Shown: in pieces, positions 55,606 to 63,535 of the stretch
Layout: every line of letters begins with the position of its first letter
Numbering within the stretch: position 1 is the first letter of the stretch
DNA from: Janibacter limosus NBRC 16128
GTDB taxonomy: Bacteria; Actinomycetota; Actinomycetes; Actinomycetales; Dermatophilaceae
Direction of reading: 5' to 3'
DNA: 64,000 bases
Assembly: GCF_001570985.1 (NCBI RefSeq)
Contig: NZ_BCSS01000009.1
Coordinates: 1 to 64,000, forward strand
Translations under genes and position numbers: made by a program
The notes under the pieces: model-generated
What the model was told of the DNA's origin: nothing
The model's database searches: none
What the model saw: the letters and a program-made list of their open reading frames with translations, nothing else

Positions 55606-55941
55606 GTGAGCGATGACGACCTCGTGTTCAAGGCCCTGGCGGACCCCGTCCGCCGGATCCTGCTGGACGCACTCTTCGAGCAGGACGGGCGCACCCAGTC
55701 CCAGCTCGAGGCGGTCGTGCGCGAGCACGTGGAGATGACGAGGTTCGGCGTGGCCAAGCACCTGCGGCTGCTCGAGGAAGCGAACCTCGTCGTCACCCGC
55801 AAGGAGGGACGGAGCAAGCTGCACCACCTCAACGCCGTCCCCATCAGGGCGATCCACGACCGGTGGATCGGCAAGTACACGGCGGCGCGGGCCTCCGCGC
55901 TGCTCGATCTGAAGCGAGCACTGGAAGAGGACGAGTCATGA
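55606..55941 (+). CDS. ArsR-family transcriptional repressor
   Basis: A 111-residue winged helix-turn-helix protein: DDLVFKALADPVRRILLDALFEQDG, RFGVAKHLRLLEEANLVVTRKEGRSKLHHL, and a C-terminal helix. No metal-binding CVC or similar motif is present. This is the ArsR subtype that accompanies SRPBCC proteins and usually does not sense metals. The GTG at 55606 is the only initiation codon compatible with the promoter; upstream frame extension would include the operator. A perfect palindrome in its own promoter predicts autorepression. The stop overlaps the SRPBCC gene by 4 bp. Confidence 0.9.
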   Translation: MSDDDLVFKALADPVRRILLDALFEQDGRTQSQLEAVVREHVEMTRFGVAKHLRLLEEANLVVTRKEGRSKLHHLNAVPIRAIHDRWIGKYTAARASALLDLKRALEEDES

Positions 55942-56444
55942 GCGAGACCCAGATCCACCGCATCTTCATCAACGCCACCCCGGAGCGCGTGTGGGAGGCG
56001 ATCACGACACCGGAGTTCACCCGGCTCTACGGCTACACCGGCGACGTGGACTACGACCTCTCCCCCGGCGGCCACTACGAGCACCGGGCGAGCGACGAGA
56101 TGAAGTCCATGGGCATGCCCGATGTCGTCGTCACCGGAGAGGTCCTCGAGTCCGACCCGCCTCGCCGGCTCGTCCAGACCTGGGGCCCGGTCTGGATCCA
56201 GGACGAGGAGCCGGGCACCGTCACCTGGGACATCGAGCCCACTGCCGACGGCGCCACCCGGCTCACCCTCACGCACGACCTCACCGGTCGCCCGACGACC
56301 GCGGAGCAGGTGGCCGGCAACCCCGACCCGATGGGTGCTGGTGGCGGCGGCTGGCCGTGGGTCCTCTCCGGGATCAAGTCGGTCCTGGAGACCGGCAAGC
56401 CGATGGAGTCCGGCGTGTGGGAGCGGCAGGCCGACGCCGTCTGA
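55938..56444 (+). CDS. SRPBCC (AHSA1-type) ligand-binding protein
   Basis: A 168-residue START-like protein: IHRIFINATPERVWEAITTPEFTRLYGY is the classic AHSA1/SRPBCC entry (shown as INATPERVWEAITTPEFT). DPPRRLVQTWGPVW and TRLTLTHDLTG follow, and the closing helix is GGGWPWVLSGIKSVLETGKPM. The family binds hydrophobic ligands in a deep cavity. It is coupled to the ArsR gene by an ATGA overlap, a very common ArsR-SRPBCC pair thought to be a small-molecule sensing or tolerance unit. The ligand is unknown. Confidence 0.88.
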   Translation: MSETQIHRIFINATPERVWEAITTPEFTRLYGYTGDVDYDLSPGGHYEHRASDEMKSMGMPDVVVTGEVLESDPPRRLVQTWGPVWIQDEEPGTVTWDIEPTADGATRLTLTHDLTGRPTTAEQVAGNPDPMGAGGGGWPWVLSGIKSVLETGKPMESGVWERQADAV

Positions 56445-56474
56445 CGGGAGGCGAAGGGAGGTCGGTCCCCGCGC

Positions 56475-57179
56475 TCAGAGCAGCGCGACGACCACGGGCA
56501 CGAGGATGCTCGTCAGCAGGGCCGTCAGGCCCATCGCCAGCCCGGCGAAGGCTCCCTCGACGATGCTGTCGTGCAGCGACCTCGAGGTGCCGACACCGTG
56601 CGAGACCGCACCCATCGCGAGGCCACGGACGCGTCGGTCCTGCACCCCGAGCCGGTCGAGCAGCCACGGGCCGAAGACGGCCCCGAGCATCCCGGCGAGC
56701 ATGGTGAAGACTGCGACGAGGGCCGGTACACCGCCGATCCCCTCGGCGATGGCGATCGCCACGGGGGTGGTGGCGGCCTTGGGCGCGATGGTGTTCTGCA
56801 ATGCCTCCCCTCCCCCGAGGGCGCGGACGGTGAGGACCGCCGAGCCGATGGAGACGAGGGCGCCGGCGGGCAGGGCGACGGCCAGGGGCAGGGCCATCTC
56901 GCGCAGGTGGTGCGCCTGACGGTGCAACGGGACCGCGAGCGCGACCGTCGCCGGCCCGAGGACCAGGTGGATGAGCTGCCCGCCGGTCATGTACGTGTCG
57001 TAGTCGATCCCGAGCACGGCGAGCAGGGCGATGATGAGCGCCGCAGCGACAAGCACCGGTTGGGCGAGCGGGTGGCCGTGGGTGCGCGCGCGCACCCACA
57101 GCCCCGCCCGGTAGGCGAGCAGGGTGACGAAGACCCACGTGAGCGGCGAGCCCCTCAGGAAGTCGAGTGCCTCAGTCAT
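56475..57179 (-). CDS. lrgB: LrgB/CidB-family membrane protein
   Basis: A 234-residue polytopic protein with seven or so helices: LGPATVALAVPLHRQAHHLRE, then APKAATTPVAIAIAEGIGGVPALVAVFTMLAGMLGA (in pieces: APKAATTPVAIAIAEGIGG). The closing block is GLAMGAVSHGVGTSRSL. The family is linked to murein hydrolase control and overflow-metabolite or glycolate/pyruvate transport. Its start overlaps the LrgA gene by 8 bp. It ends about 30 bp before the convergent SRPBCC gene. Confidence 0.88.
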   Translation of the reverse strand: MTEALDFLRGSPLTWVFVTLLAYRAGLWVRARTHGHPLAQPVLVAAALIIALLAVLGIDYDTYMTGGQLIHLVLGPATVALAVPLHRQAHHLREMALPLAVALPAGALVSIGSAVLTVRALGGGEALQNTIAPKAATTPVAIAIAEGIGGVPALVAVFTMLAGMLGAVFGPWLLDRLGVQDRRVRGLAMGAVSHGVGTSRSLHDSIVEGAFAGLAMGLTALLTSILVPVVVALL

Positions 57180-57537
57180 CGACCTCGACCCCCGTCTCGC
57201 GTCGTCGGGCCAGCCGCGAGGCCAGCACCGCCACGGTCACCAGGCCCGCGGCCCAGGAGAGCCCGAGACCACCGGCGATCGGCAGCCACTGCTGCCCGAT
57301 CTCGCTGGCGTGGACCATGATCCCCACCGAGACGGGTACGAAGAACAGCTGCAGGTGCCGCAGCAGCCCGTCGGAGAAGCGCAGGGTGCCCGACTCGGGC
57401 CCCGGCCGGCGCAGGGACAGCACCCCGAAGAGGAGCACCATCCCGACGACCGGGCCGGGGATCGAGATGCCGAGCGAGCGCACCAGGACCTCGCCGACGA
57501 GCTGACAACCGAGCACCCACAGGATGCCGTTGATCAT
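57172..57537 (-). CDS. lrgA: LrgA/CidA-family holin-like membrane protein
   Basis: A 121-residue protein with four hydrophobic segments, ILWVLGCQLVGEVLVRSLGISIPGPVVGMVLLF in parts (LVGEVLVRSLGISIPGPVVG), and LQLFFVPVSVGIMVHASEIG, the LrgA/CidA signature. The ATG at 57537 was chosen; the longer frame overlaps ileS. It lies 7 bp after the ileS stop on the same strand, so it may be read through from ileS. With LrgB it forms the usual operon; no LytSR two-component genes are adjacent. Confidence 0.88.
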   Translation of the reverse strand: MINGILWVLGCQLVGEVLVRSLGISIPGPVVGMVLLFGVLSLRRPGPESGTLRFSDGLLRHLQLFFVPVSVGIMVHASEIGQQWLPIAGGLGLSWAAGLVTVAVLASRLARRRETGVEVDD

Positions 57538-57544
57538 CGAGGCG

Positions 57545-60500
57545 TCACAGACGCGTGACCTTGATCCGCACCCGCTCGCTCCCGGAGAGCTCGGTCTCGA
57601 CGACACCATCGCCCAGGGGCAATGCCTCGAGGTTGGGTGCCGAGCCGAACTGACCAGCGAGGGTCTCGTCGACGATCAGGCTCTGGTGGGCGACGGTCGC
57701 CTCCCACACCGGCTGGCTGCCGGTGATCGTCAGGCTGATCCGGTCGGAGACCTCCAGGCCGGCCTGCTTGCGGGCGTCCTGCACGGCGCGGACGACATCG
57801 CGGGCCAGGCCCTCCGCGGCGAGCTCGTCGGTGACCTCGGTGTCGAGGACGATGAAGCCACCCACGGAGCCGGGGAGCATCGCGGTGGCGCGCTGGCTCC
57901 CTTCGTCATCGGCCGCGACGGTCTCGAGCGTGTACTCGCCCTCGACCAGGTCGATGCCGCCAGCGGTCACGGTGCCGTCCTCGGCGACCGACCAGTCCCC
58001 GGACTTGGAGCCCTTGATCGCCACCTGCACCTGCTTGCCCAGTCGCGGGCCGGCGGCGCGGGCGTTGACCGCGAGCTTCTGGCTCACGCCGAACTCCTGC
58101 GCGGCAGAGTCGCCGATGTCGAGCAGGCTCACCTGACGGACGTTGACCTCGTCGGCGATGATCGCGCCGAAGTCGGCGAGCTTCGCCGCGTGGGGCACGA
58201 CGACCGTGAGGTCGCTCAGCGGCAGGCGGTTGCGCAGCTTGTTGGCCTTGCGCAGGCCGCTCGCGGAGCTGCAGACGGCGCGGGCGGTGTCCATCGCCAC
58301 GACGAGGTCGTGGTCGGCGGGCAGCTGCTCGGCCTGCGGCCAGTCGGCGAGGTGCACGGAGCGCTCCCCCGTCAGGCCGCGCCAGATCTCCTCGGTCGTC
58401 AGCGGGAGAAGGGGGGCGGCGACGCGGCAGAGCACCTCGAGCGCCGTGTAGAGAGTGTCGCAGGCGGCCTCCGCGTCAGCGCGGTTGGAGCCCGTGGCCC
58501 AGAAGCGCTCGCGGCTGCGCCGGATGTACCAGTTGGTCAGCACATCGGTGAAGCTGCGGGTCGCGTCGCAGGCACCCGCGATGTCGTAGGCGTCCATGCG
58601 CGCGGTGGCGTCCTCGACGAACTCGCGCAGCTTGGCCAGCAGGTACCGGTCGAGCGGGTCGGTGGAGTCGGTGGACCACTTCGCCTCGTAACCGGACCCG
58701 TCAGCACCCCCGAGCGCGTTGGCGTAGAGGGAGAAGAAGGACCACGAGCTCCACAGCGGGAGCAGGACCTGACGCACGCCCTCGCGGATGCCCTGCTCGG
58801 TGACGACGAGGTTGCCGCCACGCAGGATCGGGCTGGACATGAGGAACCAGCGCATGGCATCGGCGCCGTCGCGGTCGAAGACCTCGGAGACGTCCGGGTA
58901 GTTGCGCAGCGACTTGGACATCTTTTGCCCGTCGTTGCCCAGGACGATCCCGTGGCTGATGACGGAGGAGAAGGCCGGACGGTCGAAGAGCGCGGTGGCC
59001 AGGATGTGCAGCGTGTAGAACCAGCCGCGCGTCTGACCGATGTACTCGACGATGAAGTCGCCCGGGAAGTGGTGCTCGAACCAGTCGGCATTCTCGAAGG
59101 GGTAGTGCACCTGGGCATAGCTCATCGACCCGGAGTCGAACCACACGTCCAGGACGTCCTCGACGCGGCGCATCGTGCTCTTGCCGGTCGGGTCGTCGGG
59201 GTTGGGCCGGGTCAGGTCGTCGACGAAGGGACGGTGCAGGTCGGGCTCACCGTCGGCACCGAGTGGGAGGCGGCCGAAGTCGCGCTCGATCTCCTCGAAG
59301 GAGCCGTAGACGTCCAGACGGGGGTAGGCCGGGTCGTCCGACTTCCACACCGGCACCGGGCTGCCCCAGAAGCGGTTGCGGGTGATCGACCAGTCGCGCG
59401 CATTTTCCAGCCACTTGCCGAACTGACCGTGCTTGACGTGCTCGGGCGTCCAGGTGATCTGCTCGTTGTTGGCGAGCATCTTGTCCTTGATCGCCGTGAC
59501 CTCGACGAACCAGGACTCGACGCCCTTGTAGATCAGCGGCTGGCGGCAGCGCCAGCAGTGCGGGTAGGAGTGCTCGTAGGTCTCGCGGCGCAGCAGGATC
59601 GTGCCGGGGCTGACCGAGTCGGCCTGCTCCCCTCGCGTGGTCGCCTTGAGCGCGTCGATGATCGGGCCATTGGCGTCGAAGACGAGCAGGCCGGCGTAGT
59701 CGGTGACGGGCGCGGTGAAGGTGCCGTCCTTGGCCACCGGCATGACGGCCTCGATGCCCTCACGGTCGGTGACCTCCTTGTCGACCTCACCGAAGGCGCC
59801 GGCGGTGTGGACCATGCCCGTGCCGTCGGTGGTCGTGACGGCGTCGTCCGCGGCGACGACGCGGAAGGCGCCAGCGTGACCGGCGTAGTACGACATCGGC
59901 GGGGTGTAGGTGCGGCCCAGGAGCTGCGCACCGGTGTAGCGGCCGACGATGCTCGGCTCCTCGCCCAGCTCGCGGGCGTAGTGGGTCAGACGGGCCTCGG
60001 CGAGCACGTACTTGGCGGTGCTCCCGTCGACACCGGGGACCGGCGCCTCGACGACGACGTAGTCGATCTCGGAGCCGACCATGACCGCCAGGTGGCTCGG
60101 GAGGGTCCACGGGGTCGTCGTCCAGACGAGCAGGTGGGCGCCGTCGAGCACCGGGTCCTCGCCGGTCGTGTCCATCTGCAGACCGACGGTGACCGCCGGG
60201 TCCTGGCGCTGCTGGTAGACGTCGTCATCCATCCGCAGCTCGTGGTTGGACAGCGGCGTCTCGTCCTGCCAGCAGTACGGCAGCACGCGGAAGCCCTCGT
60301 AGACCAGGCCCTTGTCGTACATCGACTTGAAGGCCCAGATGACCGACTCCATGAAGCCGGGGTTGAGCGTCTTGTAGTCGTTGTCGAAGTCGACCCAGCG
60401 CGCCTGCCGGGTGACGTAGTCACGCCAGTCACCCGTGTACTTCAGCACCGACTCGCGGCAGACCTCGTTGAACTTCTCGATGCCGAGCTCGCGGATCTCG

Positions 60501-60856
60501 TCGGTCGTCTTCAGCCCGAGCTGGCGCATCGCCTCGAGCTCGGCCGGCAGACCGTGGGTGTCCCAGCCGAAGCGCCGCTCGACGCGCTTGCCGCGCATCG
60601 TCTGGTAGCGCGGGACGACGTCCTTGACGTAGCCGGTGAGCAGATGGCCGTAGTGCGGCAGACCGTTGGCGAAGGGGGGTCCGTCGTAGAAGACGAACTC
60701 GTTGGCCCCGTCCTCTCCGGTCTCGCGCGCGTCGATCGAGGCCTGGAAGGTCCCGTCGGCCTCCCAGTAGCTCAGGACCTGCTTCTCGAGGTCGGGAAAG
60801 CTGGGGGACGTGACGACGGTGGTCGCGTCAGTGGTGGAGACCTTGGGGTAGGTCAT
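57545..60856 (-). CDS. ileS: Isoleucyl-tRNA synthetase
   Basis: A class I aminoacyl-tRNA synthetase of about 1103 residues. The HIGH-type motif is [25 protein letters not shown] is [13 protein letters not shown], and the editing domain ([16 protein letters not shown]) and anticodon-binding C-terminal domain are present. It is the long IleS subtype common in actinobacteria. The ATG at 60856 (MTYPKVST) is preferred because GGAG lies 8 nt upstream. Alternative starts are ATG 60889 and GTG 60895, which lack a ribosome-binding site. It is preceded by an Ile-specific T-box riboswitch, so expression should rise when tRNA-Ile is uncharged. Confidence 0.95.
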   Translation of the reverse strand: MTYPKVSTTDATTVVTSPSFPDLEKQVLSYWEADGTFQASIDARETGEDGANEFVFYDGPPFANGLPHYGHLLTGYVKDVVPRYQTMRGKRVERRFGWDTHGLPAELEAMRQLGLKTTDEIRELGIEKFNEVCRESVLKYTGDWRDYVTRQARWVDFDNDYKTLNPGFMESVIWAFKSMYDKGLVYEGFRVLPYCWQDETPLSNHELRMDDDVYQQRQDPAVTVGLQMDTTGEDPVLDGAHLLVWTTTPWTLPSHLAVMVGSEIDYVVVEAPVPGVDGSTAKYVLAEARLTHYARELGEEPSIVGRYTGAQLLGRTYTPPMSYYAGHAGAFRVVAADDAVTTTDGTGMVHTAGAFGEVDKEVTDREGIEAVMPVAKDGTFTAPVTDYAGLLVFDANGPIIDALKATTRGEQADSVSPGTILLRRETYEHSYPHCWRCRQPLIYKGVESWFVEVTAIKDKMLANNEQITWTPEHVKHGQFGKWLENARDWSITRNRFWGSPVPVWKSDDPAYPRLDVYGSFEEIERDFGRLPLGADGEPDLHRPFVDDLTRPNPDDPTGKSTMRRVEDVLDVWFDSGSMSYAQVHYPFENADWFEHHFPGDFIVEYIGQTRGWFYTLHILATALFDRPAFSSVISHGIVLGNDGQKMSKSLRNYPDVSEVFDRDGADAMRWFLMSSPILRGGNLVVTEQGIREGVRQVLLPLWSSWSFFSLYANALGGADGSGYEAKWSTDSTDPLDRYLLAKLREFVEDATARMDAYDIAGACDATRSFTDVLTNWYIRRSRERFWATGSNRADAEAACDTLYTALEVLCRVAAPLLPLTTEEIWRGLTGERSVHLADWPQAEQLPADHDLVVAMDTARAVCSSASGLRKANKLRNRLPLSDLTVVVPHAAKLADFGAIIADEVNVRQVSLLDIGDSAAQEFGVSQKLAVNARAAGPRLGKQVQVAIKGSKSGDWSVAEDGTVTAGGIDLVEGEYTLETVAADDEGSQRATAMLPGSVGGFIVLDTEVTDELAAEGLARDVVRAVQDARKQAGLEVSDRISLTITGSQPVWEATVAHQSLIVDETLAGQFGSAPNLEALPLGDGVVETELSGSERVRIKVTRL

Positions 60857-60914
60857 CGCTGCGGCTCCGGGGGTGCTCGGCGTGGTCATTGCCACGAGGA
60901 CGATGGCTGGGCCA

Positions 60915-61087
60915 CCGCGGTACCACCCCGCTTGTCCACCCCCAACGCGAGCGAAGGGGGGAGACCGCTCTTGGTCGATCGGCCGTCACGTGACCATCCG
61001 TCCGGGTCTAGTGAGGATCAACGCCCTGTGTGGGGCCGATCCCGTTCTTCCGGAGGCTCGCCGCTGATGACGGCTCGAGCGCCTGTG
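60915..61087 (-). ncRNA. ileS T-box riboswitch with ultrashort stem I
   Basis: Read on the minus strand. The invariant T-box core GGGGTGGTACCGCGG lies at 60929-60915. About 130 nt upstream, GCTCG (61080-61076) and CGAGC (61060-61056) with an inner CCG/CGG form a short stem whose loop reads TCATCAG. The ATC at 61068-61066 is an isoleucine codon in the specifier position. A stem I that ends at the specifier loop is the actinobacterial ileS type, known to act on translation rather than transcription. A TACACT -10 (61099-61094) would start the RNA near 61087. Which ribosome-binding site is sequestered is unclear; GGGGTG of the T-box can pair with CACCCC just before the ileS GGAG. Confidence 0.85.
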
Positions 61088-61108
61088 GGCCCCAGTGTAG
61101 CCCCGGGG

Positions 61109-61114
61109 TAGCAT
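61109..61114 (+). promoter_or_regulatory. Candidate -10 for the cobalamin riboswitch operon
   Basis: TAGCAT would start transcription near 61121, just before the first riboswitch stem. It is back to back with the minus-strand TACACT of the ileS T-box (61094-61099). I see no convincing -35. Confidence 0.4.
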
Positions 61115-61120
61115 GGGCCT

Positions 61121-61225
61121 CGCACTGCCGAGAGGCAGTCGCGACCCAGACGGGGGAAGCCGGTGTGACTCCGGCGCTGACCCGCAACCGTGAGCCGTCC
61201 GTCGGCGAGCCGGAGCACCCATGGA
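61121..61225 (+). ncRNA. Cobalamin (AdoCbl-type) riboswitch
   Basis: The B12-aptamer core is easily read: GGGGGAAGCCGGTGTGACTC starting at 61152, CCGGCGCTGACCCGCAACCG (61171-61190), and the closing GCGAGCCGGAGCACCC (61205-61220). These match the conserved GGGAA...GGTG...A..TCC...GC.G.CCCGC.AC.GT and the 3' C.GA..ACC region. A 6-bp stem with a GAGA tetraloop (61124-61139) opens the RNA. A further hairpin, ACCCGT/ACGGGT (61243-61262), lies in the linker. The gene's AAAGG site (61315-61319) is followed by TCG and could pair with an upstream CGACC (61294-61298), suggesting translational control. Control of downstream genes by B12 is established for the class; the mechanism here is inferred. Confidence 0.93.
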
Positions 61226-61329
61226 TCGCGAGGCTCCGCCACACCCGTCGAGGACCACGGGTCGAGCCCCAGACGCACTCCGCGCCCGGGTCACGACCAC
61301 CAGGTCCCCGCCCGAAAGGTCGCTCCACG
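61226..61329 (+). other. Expression-platform region between riboswitch and first gene
   Basis: This is the remainder of the 473-bp non-coding gap between ileS and the B12 operon. Apart from the ACCCGT/ACGGGT hairpin (61243-61262) and the possible ribosome-binding-site pairing noted with the riboswitch, I see no gene and no T-tract terminator. Confidence 0.45.
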
Positions 61330-62604
61330 ATGCGTTCGCTCCCTTCGCTCGCCCTCACCGCCACGATCGGCGTCGCCGGTCTGGCCCTGGCACCCGCTGC
61401 CTCGGCGGCCACTCCCGACGACTCCGTCGCCTACCTCGCCGCCCAGCTCGAGGCCGGCGACGACCGACTCGTCGTCGAGTCGGGCGGACAGTCCTATGAC
61501 GACCTCGGGCTGACCATTGACGCGGTCCTGGGCATGTCAGCGGCTGGTACCGGGGGCGACGCCTCCGCGGCGGCCACCGACTACGTCGTCGCCAATGCCG
61601 GCAGCTACTACGGCTTCGGCGAGGAGATCTACTCCGCGGCCAACGGCAAGCTGCTCACCTTCGCCAGCGCCCGTGGCCTGGACCCCCGCTCCCTCGGCGG
61701 TGTCGACCTCGTCGCGCAGCAGCTTTCGCTCGAGGCCGACACCGGCCAGTTCGTCGACCAGTCCCAGTGGGGCGACTACTCCAACACCCTGGGCCAGTCC
61801 TTCGGGATCATCGGCCTGAAGCGGGCCGGCACCAACCCCACGCCCGCATCGATCGACTTCCTCCTCGCGCAGCAGTGCGACGACGGCGGCTTCAGCCTCG
61901 AGTTCAAGGACGGCTGCATCTCCGACCCCGACGCCACCTCGACGGCCGTCCAGGCGCTCGACGTCGTCGGCGGCCACGACGCCGCGGTGCAGGACGCGGC
62001 CGACTACCTCGAGGCTCGCCAGGACAGCAGCGGCGGTGTCGGCGGCGGCTCGACCACCGAGGGCAGCAATGCCAACAGCACCGGGCTCGCCGCGACCGCC
62101 CTGCGCATCGCCGGGCGCGACGACACCCGCGCCCAGGCCCTCGCCTATCTCGACACGCTGACCTTCGGGTGCGACACCCCCGCACTCGCCGGCGCCGTCG
62201 CCTACAACCGGGCCGACTTCGACGCTGCCGTGGCCAAGGGAGCCCAGGCGGCGCCCGACGGCACCATCACCCGCTCCACCACCCAGGCACTGCTCGGCCG
62301 CACCGACCAGTCCTATGCCACCGTCACCTCCGCCGGCCAGGCCGCGGCCACCCCGGACCTCGACTGCGCCGCGCCGGCCCCCGGCGACGACACGGACGCC
62401 GGCTCCGGCGACAGCGACGACACGGGCACGGGCACGGGCACGGGCACGGATGAGCCCGTCGCCCAGCCCGAGATCCCCGCGGTCGTGCAGACCGACGGGG
62501 TCACCTCCACCACCCCCGTCTGGGCCCTGGGTCTGGGCACCGGCCTCCTCGCCGTCGGCGTGACCCTCGCGGCGCGGCGCCGGGCGGTTGCGCGGGTGCG
62601 CTGA
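61330..62604 (+). CDS. Secreted alpha-barrel protein resembling the cobalamin-binding alpha domain of intrinsic factor/transcobalamin
   Basis: A 424-residue exported protein. The signal peptide (MRSLPSLALTATIGVAGLAL, cleavage after ASA near residue 27) is followed by helical repeats of the prenyltransferase/squalene-cyclase type. These are visible as SFGIIGLKRAG, QQCDDGGFSLEF (residues 181-192, the QDGGF-like turn), DATSTAVQALDVVGGHDAA, then SSGGVGGG and NSTGLAATALRIAG. Four cysteines (183, 196, 281, 346) could form disulfides. A Gly/Asp/Thr linker (~350-375) leads to a C-terminal membrane helix (WALGLGTGLLAVGVTLAA) and an Arg-rich tail, so the protein is surface anchored; no LPxTG is seen. 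The same toroid binds B12 in animal carriers, and the gene sits under a B12 riboswitch. It could instead be an unrelated repeat protein; the context argues otherwise. Confidence 0.8.
   Translation: MRSLPSLALTATIGVAGLALAPAASAATPDDSVAYLAAQLEAGDDRLVVESGGQSYDDLGLTIDAVLGMSAAGTGGDASAAATDYVVANAGSYYGFGEEIYSAANGKLLTFASARGLDPRSLGGVDLVAQQLSLEADTGQFVDQSQWGDYSNTLGQSFGIIGLKRAGTNPTPASIDFLLAQQCDDGGFSLEFKDGCISDPDATSTAVQALDVVGGHDAAVQDAADYLEARQDSSGGVGGGSTTEGSNANSTGLAATALRIAGRDDTRAQALAYLDTLTFGCDTPALAGAVAYNRADFDAAVAKGAQAAPDGTITRSTTQALLGRTDQSYATVTSAGQAAATPDLDCAAPAPGDDTDAGSGDSDDTGTGTGTGTDEPVAQPEIPAVVQTDGVTSTTPVWALGLGTGLLAVGVTLAARRRAVARVR
62421..62449 (+). repeat. Short tandem repeat encoding a Thr-Gly linker
   Basis: About five copies of CACGGG in tandem encode alternating Thr-Gly in the linker before the membrane anchor. 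Such slippage-prone DNA could vary linker length between strains. Confidence 0.7.
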
Positions 62605-63527
62605 TGCGGCGACTGCTCGCCGGTCTCGGCGTGACCGCTCTCCTCACGGGGGGCGGTCTCGCCCTGTCCTCCCCCGCCCAGGCGGCTGCCTGCAATGGCA
62701 CGAGCGGCGTGACCGTCGTGGTGCAGAGCGCCACGTCGACCGATGTGCGCTGCGCGGCGGGCGACCCCGCCACGGCCGGTGCGGCCCTGGAGTCCGCCGG
62801 CTTCGCGGTCGAGCGCGTGCAGAACCAGCCCGGCGCCGTCTGCACGATCAACGGACTGCCCAACATCTCCTGCGGTCGCATGCCCCCGGCCGACAACTAC
62901 TGGGCCTTCCACCACGCGAGCGCGGGTGGGCCCTGGCAGTACTCCAGCTCCGGCATCTACCTGCACGACCCGGCACCGGGCAGCGCCGTGGCATTCCGCC
63001 TGGGCACCAATGCGTCCCCGAGCGTGGCGCCGCCCGCGGCAGCCTCGACGTCGACGGCGAAGCCCTCGTCCAGCACCATGGCTGCACCGACGACCTCCGC
63101 ACCGCGGGCGAGCACCGACCCTGCCGGCGGTGGATCCACCGCGGCACCCAGCGGCGGCTCGACACAGGGCCCGGGGCGCACGTCGTCGCAGGGTGCTCCT
63201 GCTGCGTCGTCCACCCAGGGCACGTCAGCCGCCTCCTCGGCGGCCTCGTCGTCGGCCCGGGCCTCCGCGTCCAAGGACAAGGCCTCGAAGAAGGCCGAGG
63301 CGGCAGCCGTCCGGAAGAAGGCCAAGGACAAGAAGTCCTCGACGTCCAGCACCTCCGGCACCGCGACCGCGTCCTCGACGAGCGGCGTCGATGGTGAGAC
63401 CACCAGTGCCGCAGGGGCCGAGTCCGACTCCGGCAGCGGCGCGCTCGTGCCCACCGCCATCGGTGGCGGTTTGCTCGTCGTCCTCGGCGGCGGCGCCCTC
63501 ACCATGGCACGACGCCGGGAACACTGA
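62604..63527 (+). CDS. Secreted, anchored DUF4430-like protein (transcobalamin beta-domain type)
   Basis: A 307-residue exported protein. The signal peptide (MRRLLAGLGVTALLTGGGLA) is cleaved near residue 28. Residues ~30-135 form one compact domain with four cysteines: TVVVQSATSTDVRC, GAALESAGFAVERV, VCTINGLPNISCGRMPP, and the aromatic closing block NYWAFHHASAGGPWQYSSSGI. This pattern fits DUF4430, the domain that caps the cobalamin site in intrinsic factor and transcobalamin. Residues ~140-280 are a Ser/Thr/Ala/Lys-rich stalk, probably spanning the wall. The end is a membrane helix (TAIGGGLLVVLGGGALTM) with ARRREH. The ATG shares a base with the upstream stop (TGATG). Likely role: second half of a B12 receptor with the alpha-barrel protein. 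Confidence 0.78.
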   Translation: MRRLLAGLGVTALLTGGGLALSSPAQAAACNGTSGVTVVVQSATSTDVRCAAGDPATAGAALESAGFAVERVQNQPGAVCTINGLPNISCGRMPPADNYWAFHHASAGGPWQYSSSGIYLHDPAPGSAVAFRLGTNASPSVAPPAAASTSTAKPSSSTMAAPTTSAPRASTDPAGGGSTAAPSGGSTQGPGRTSSQGAPAASSTQGTSAASSAASSSARASASKDKASKKAEAAAVRKKAKDKKSSTSSTSGTATASSTSGVDGETTSAAGAESDSGSGALVPTAIGGGLLVVLGGGALTMARRREH

Positions 63528-63535
63528 CCCCCTTC

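Noticed and set aside
57524-61111. A 1195-codon plus-strand frame antisense to ileS
   Set aside because: Composition is the Val/Asp/Arg/Gly-rich pattern typical of antisense frames in GC-rich genes, it covers the T-box, and it shows no domain.
62421-62449. CACGGG tandem repeat as a regulatory repeat
   Set aside because: It lies in frame inside a coding linker and simply encodes Thr-Gly; kept only as a coding repeat.
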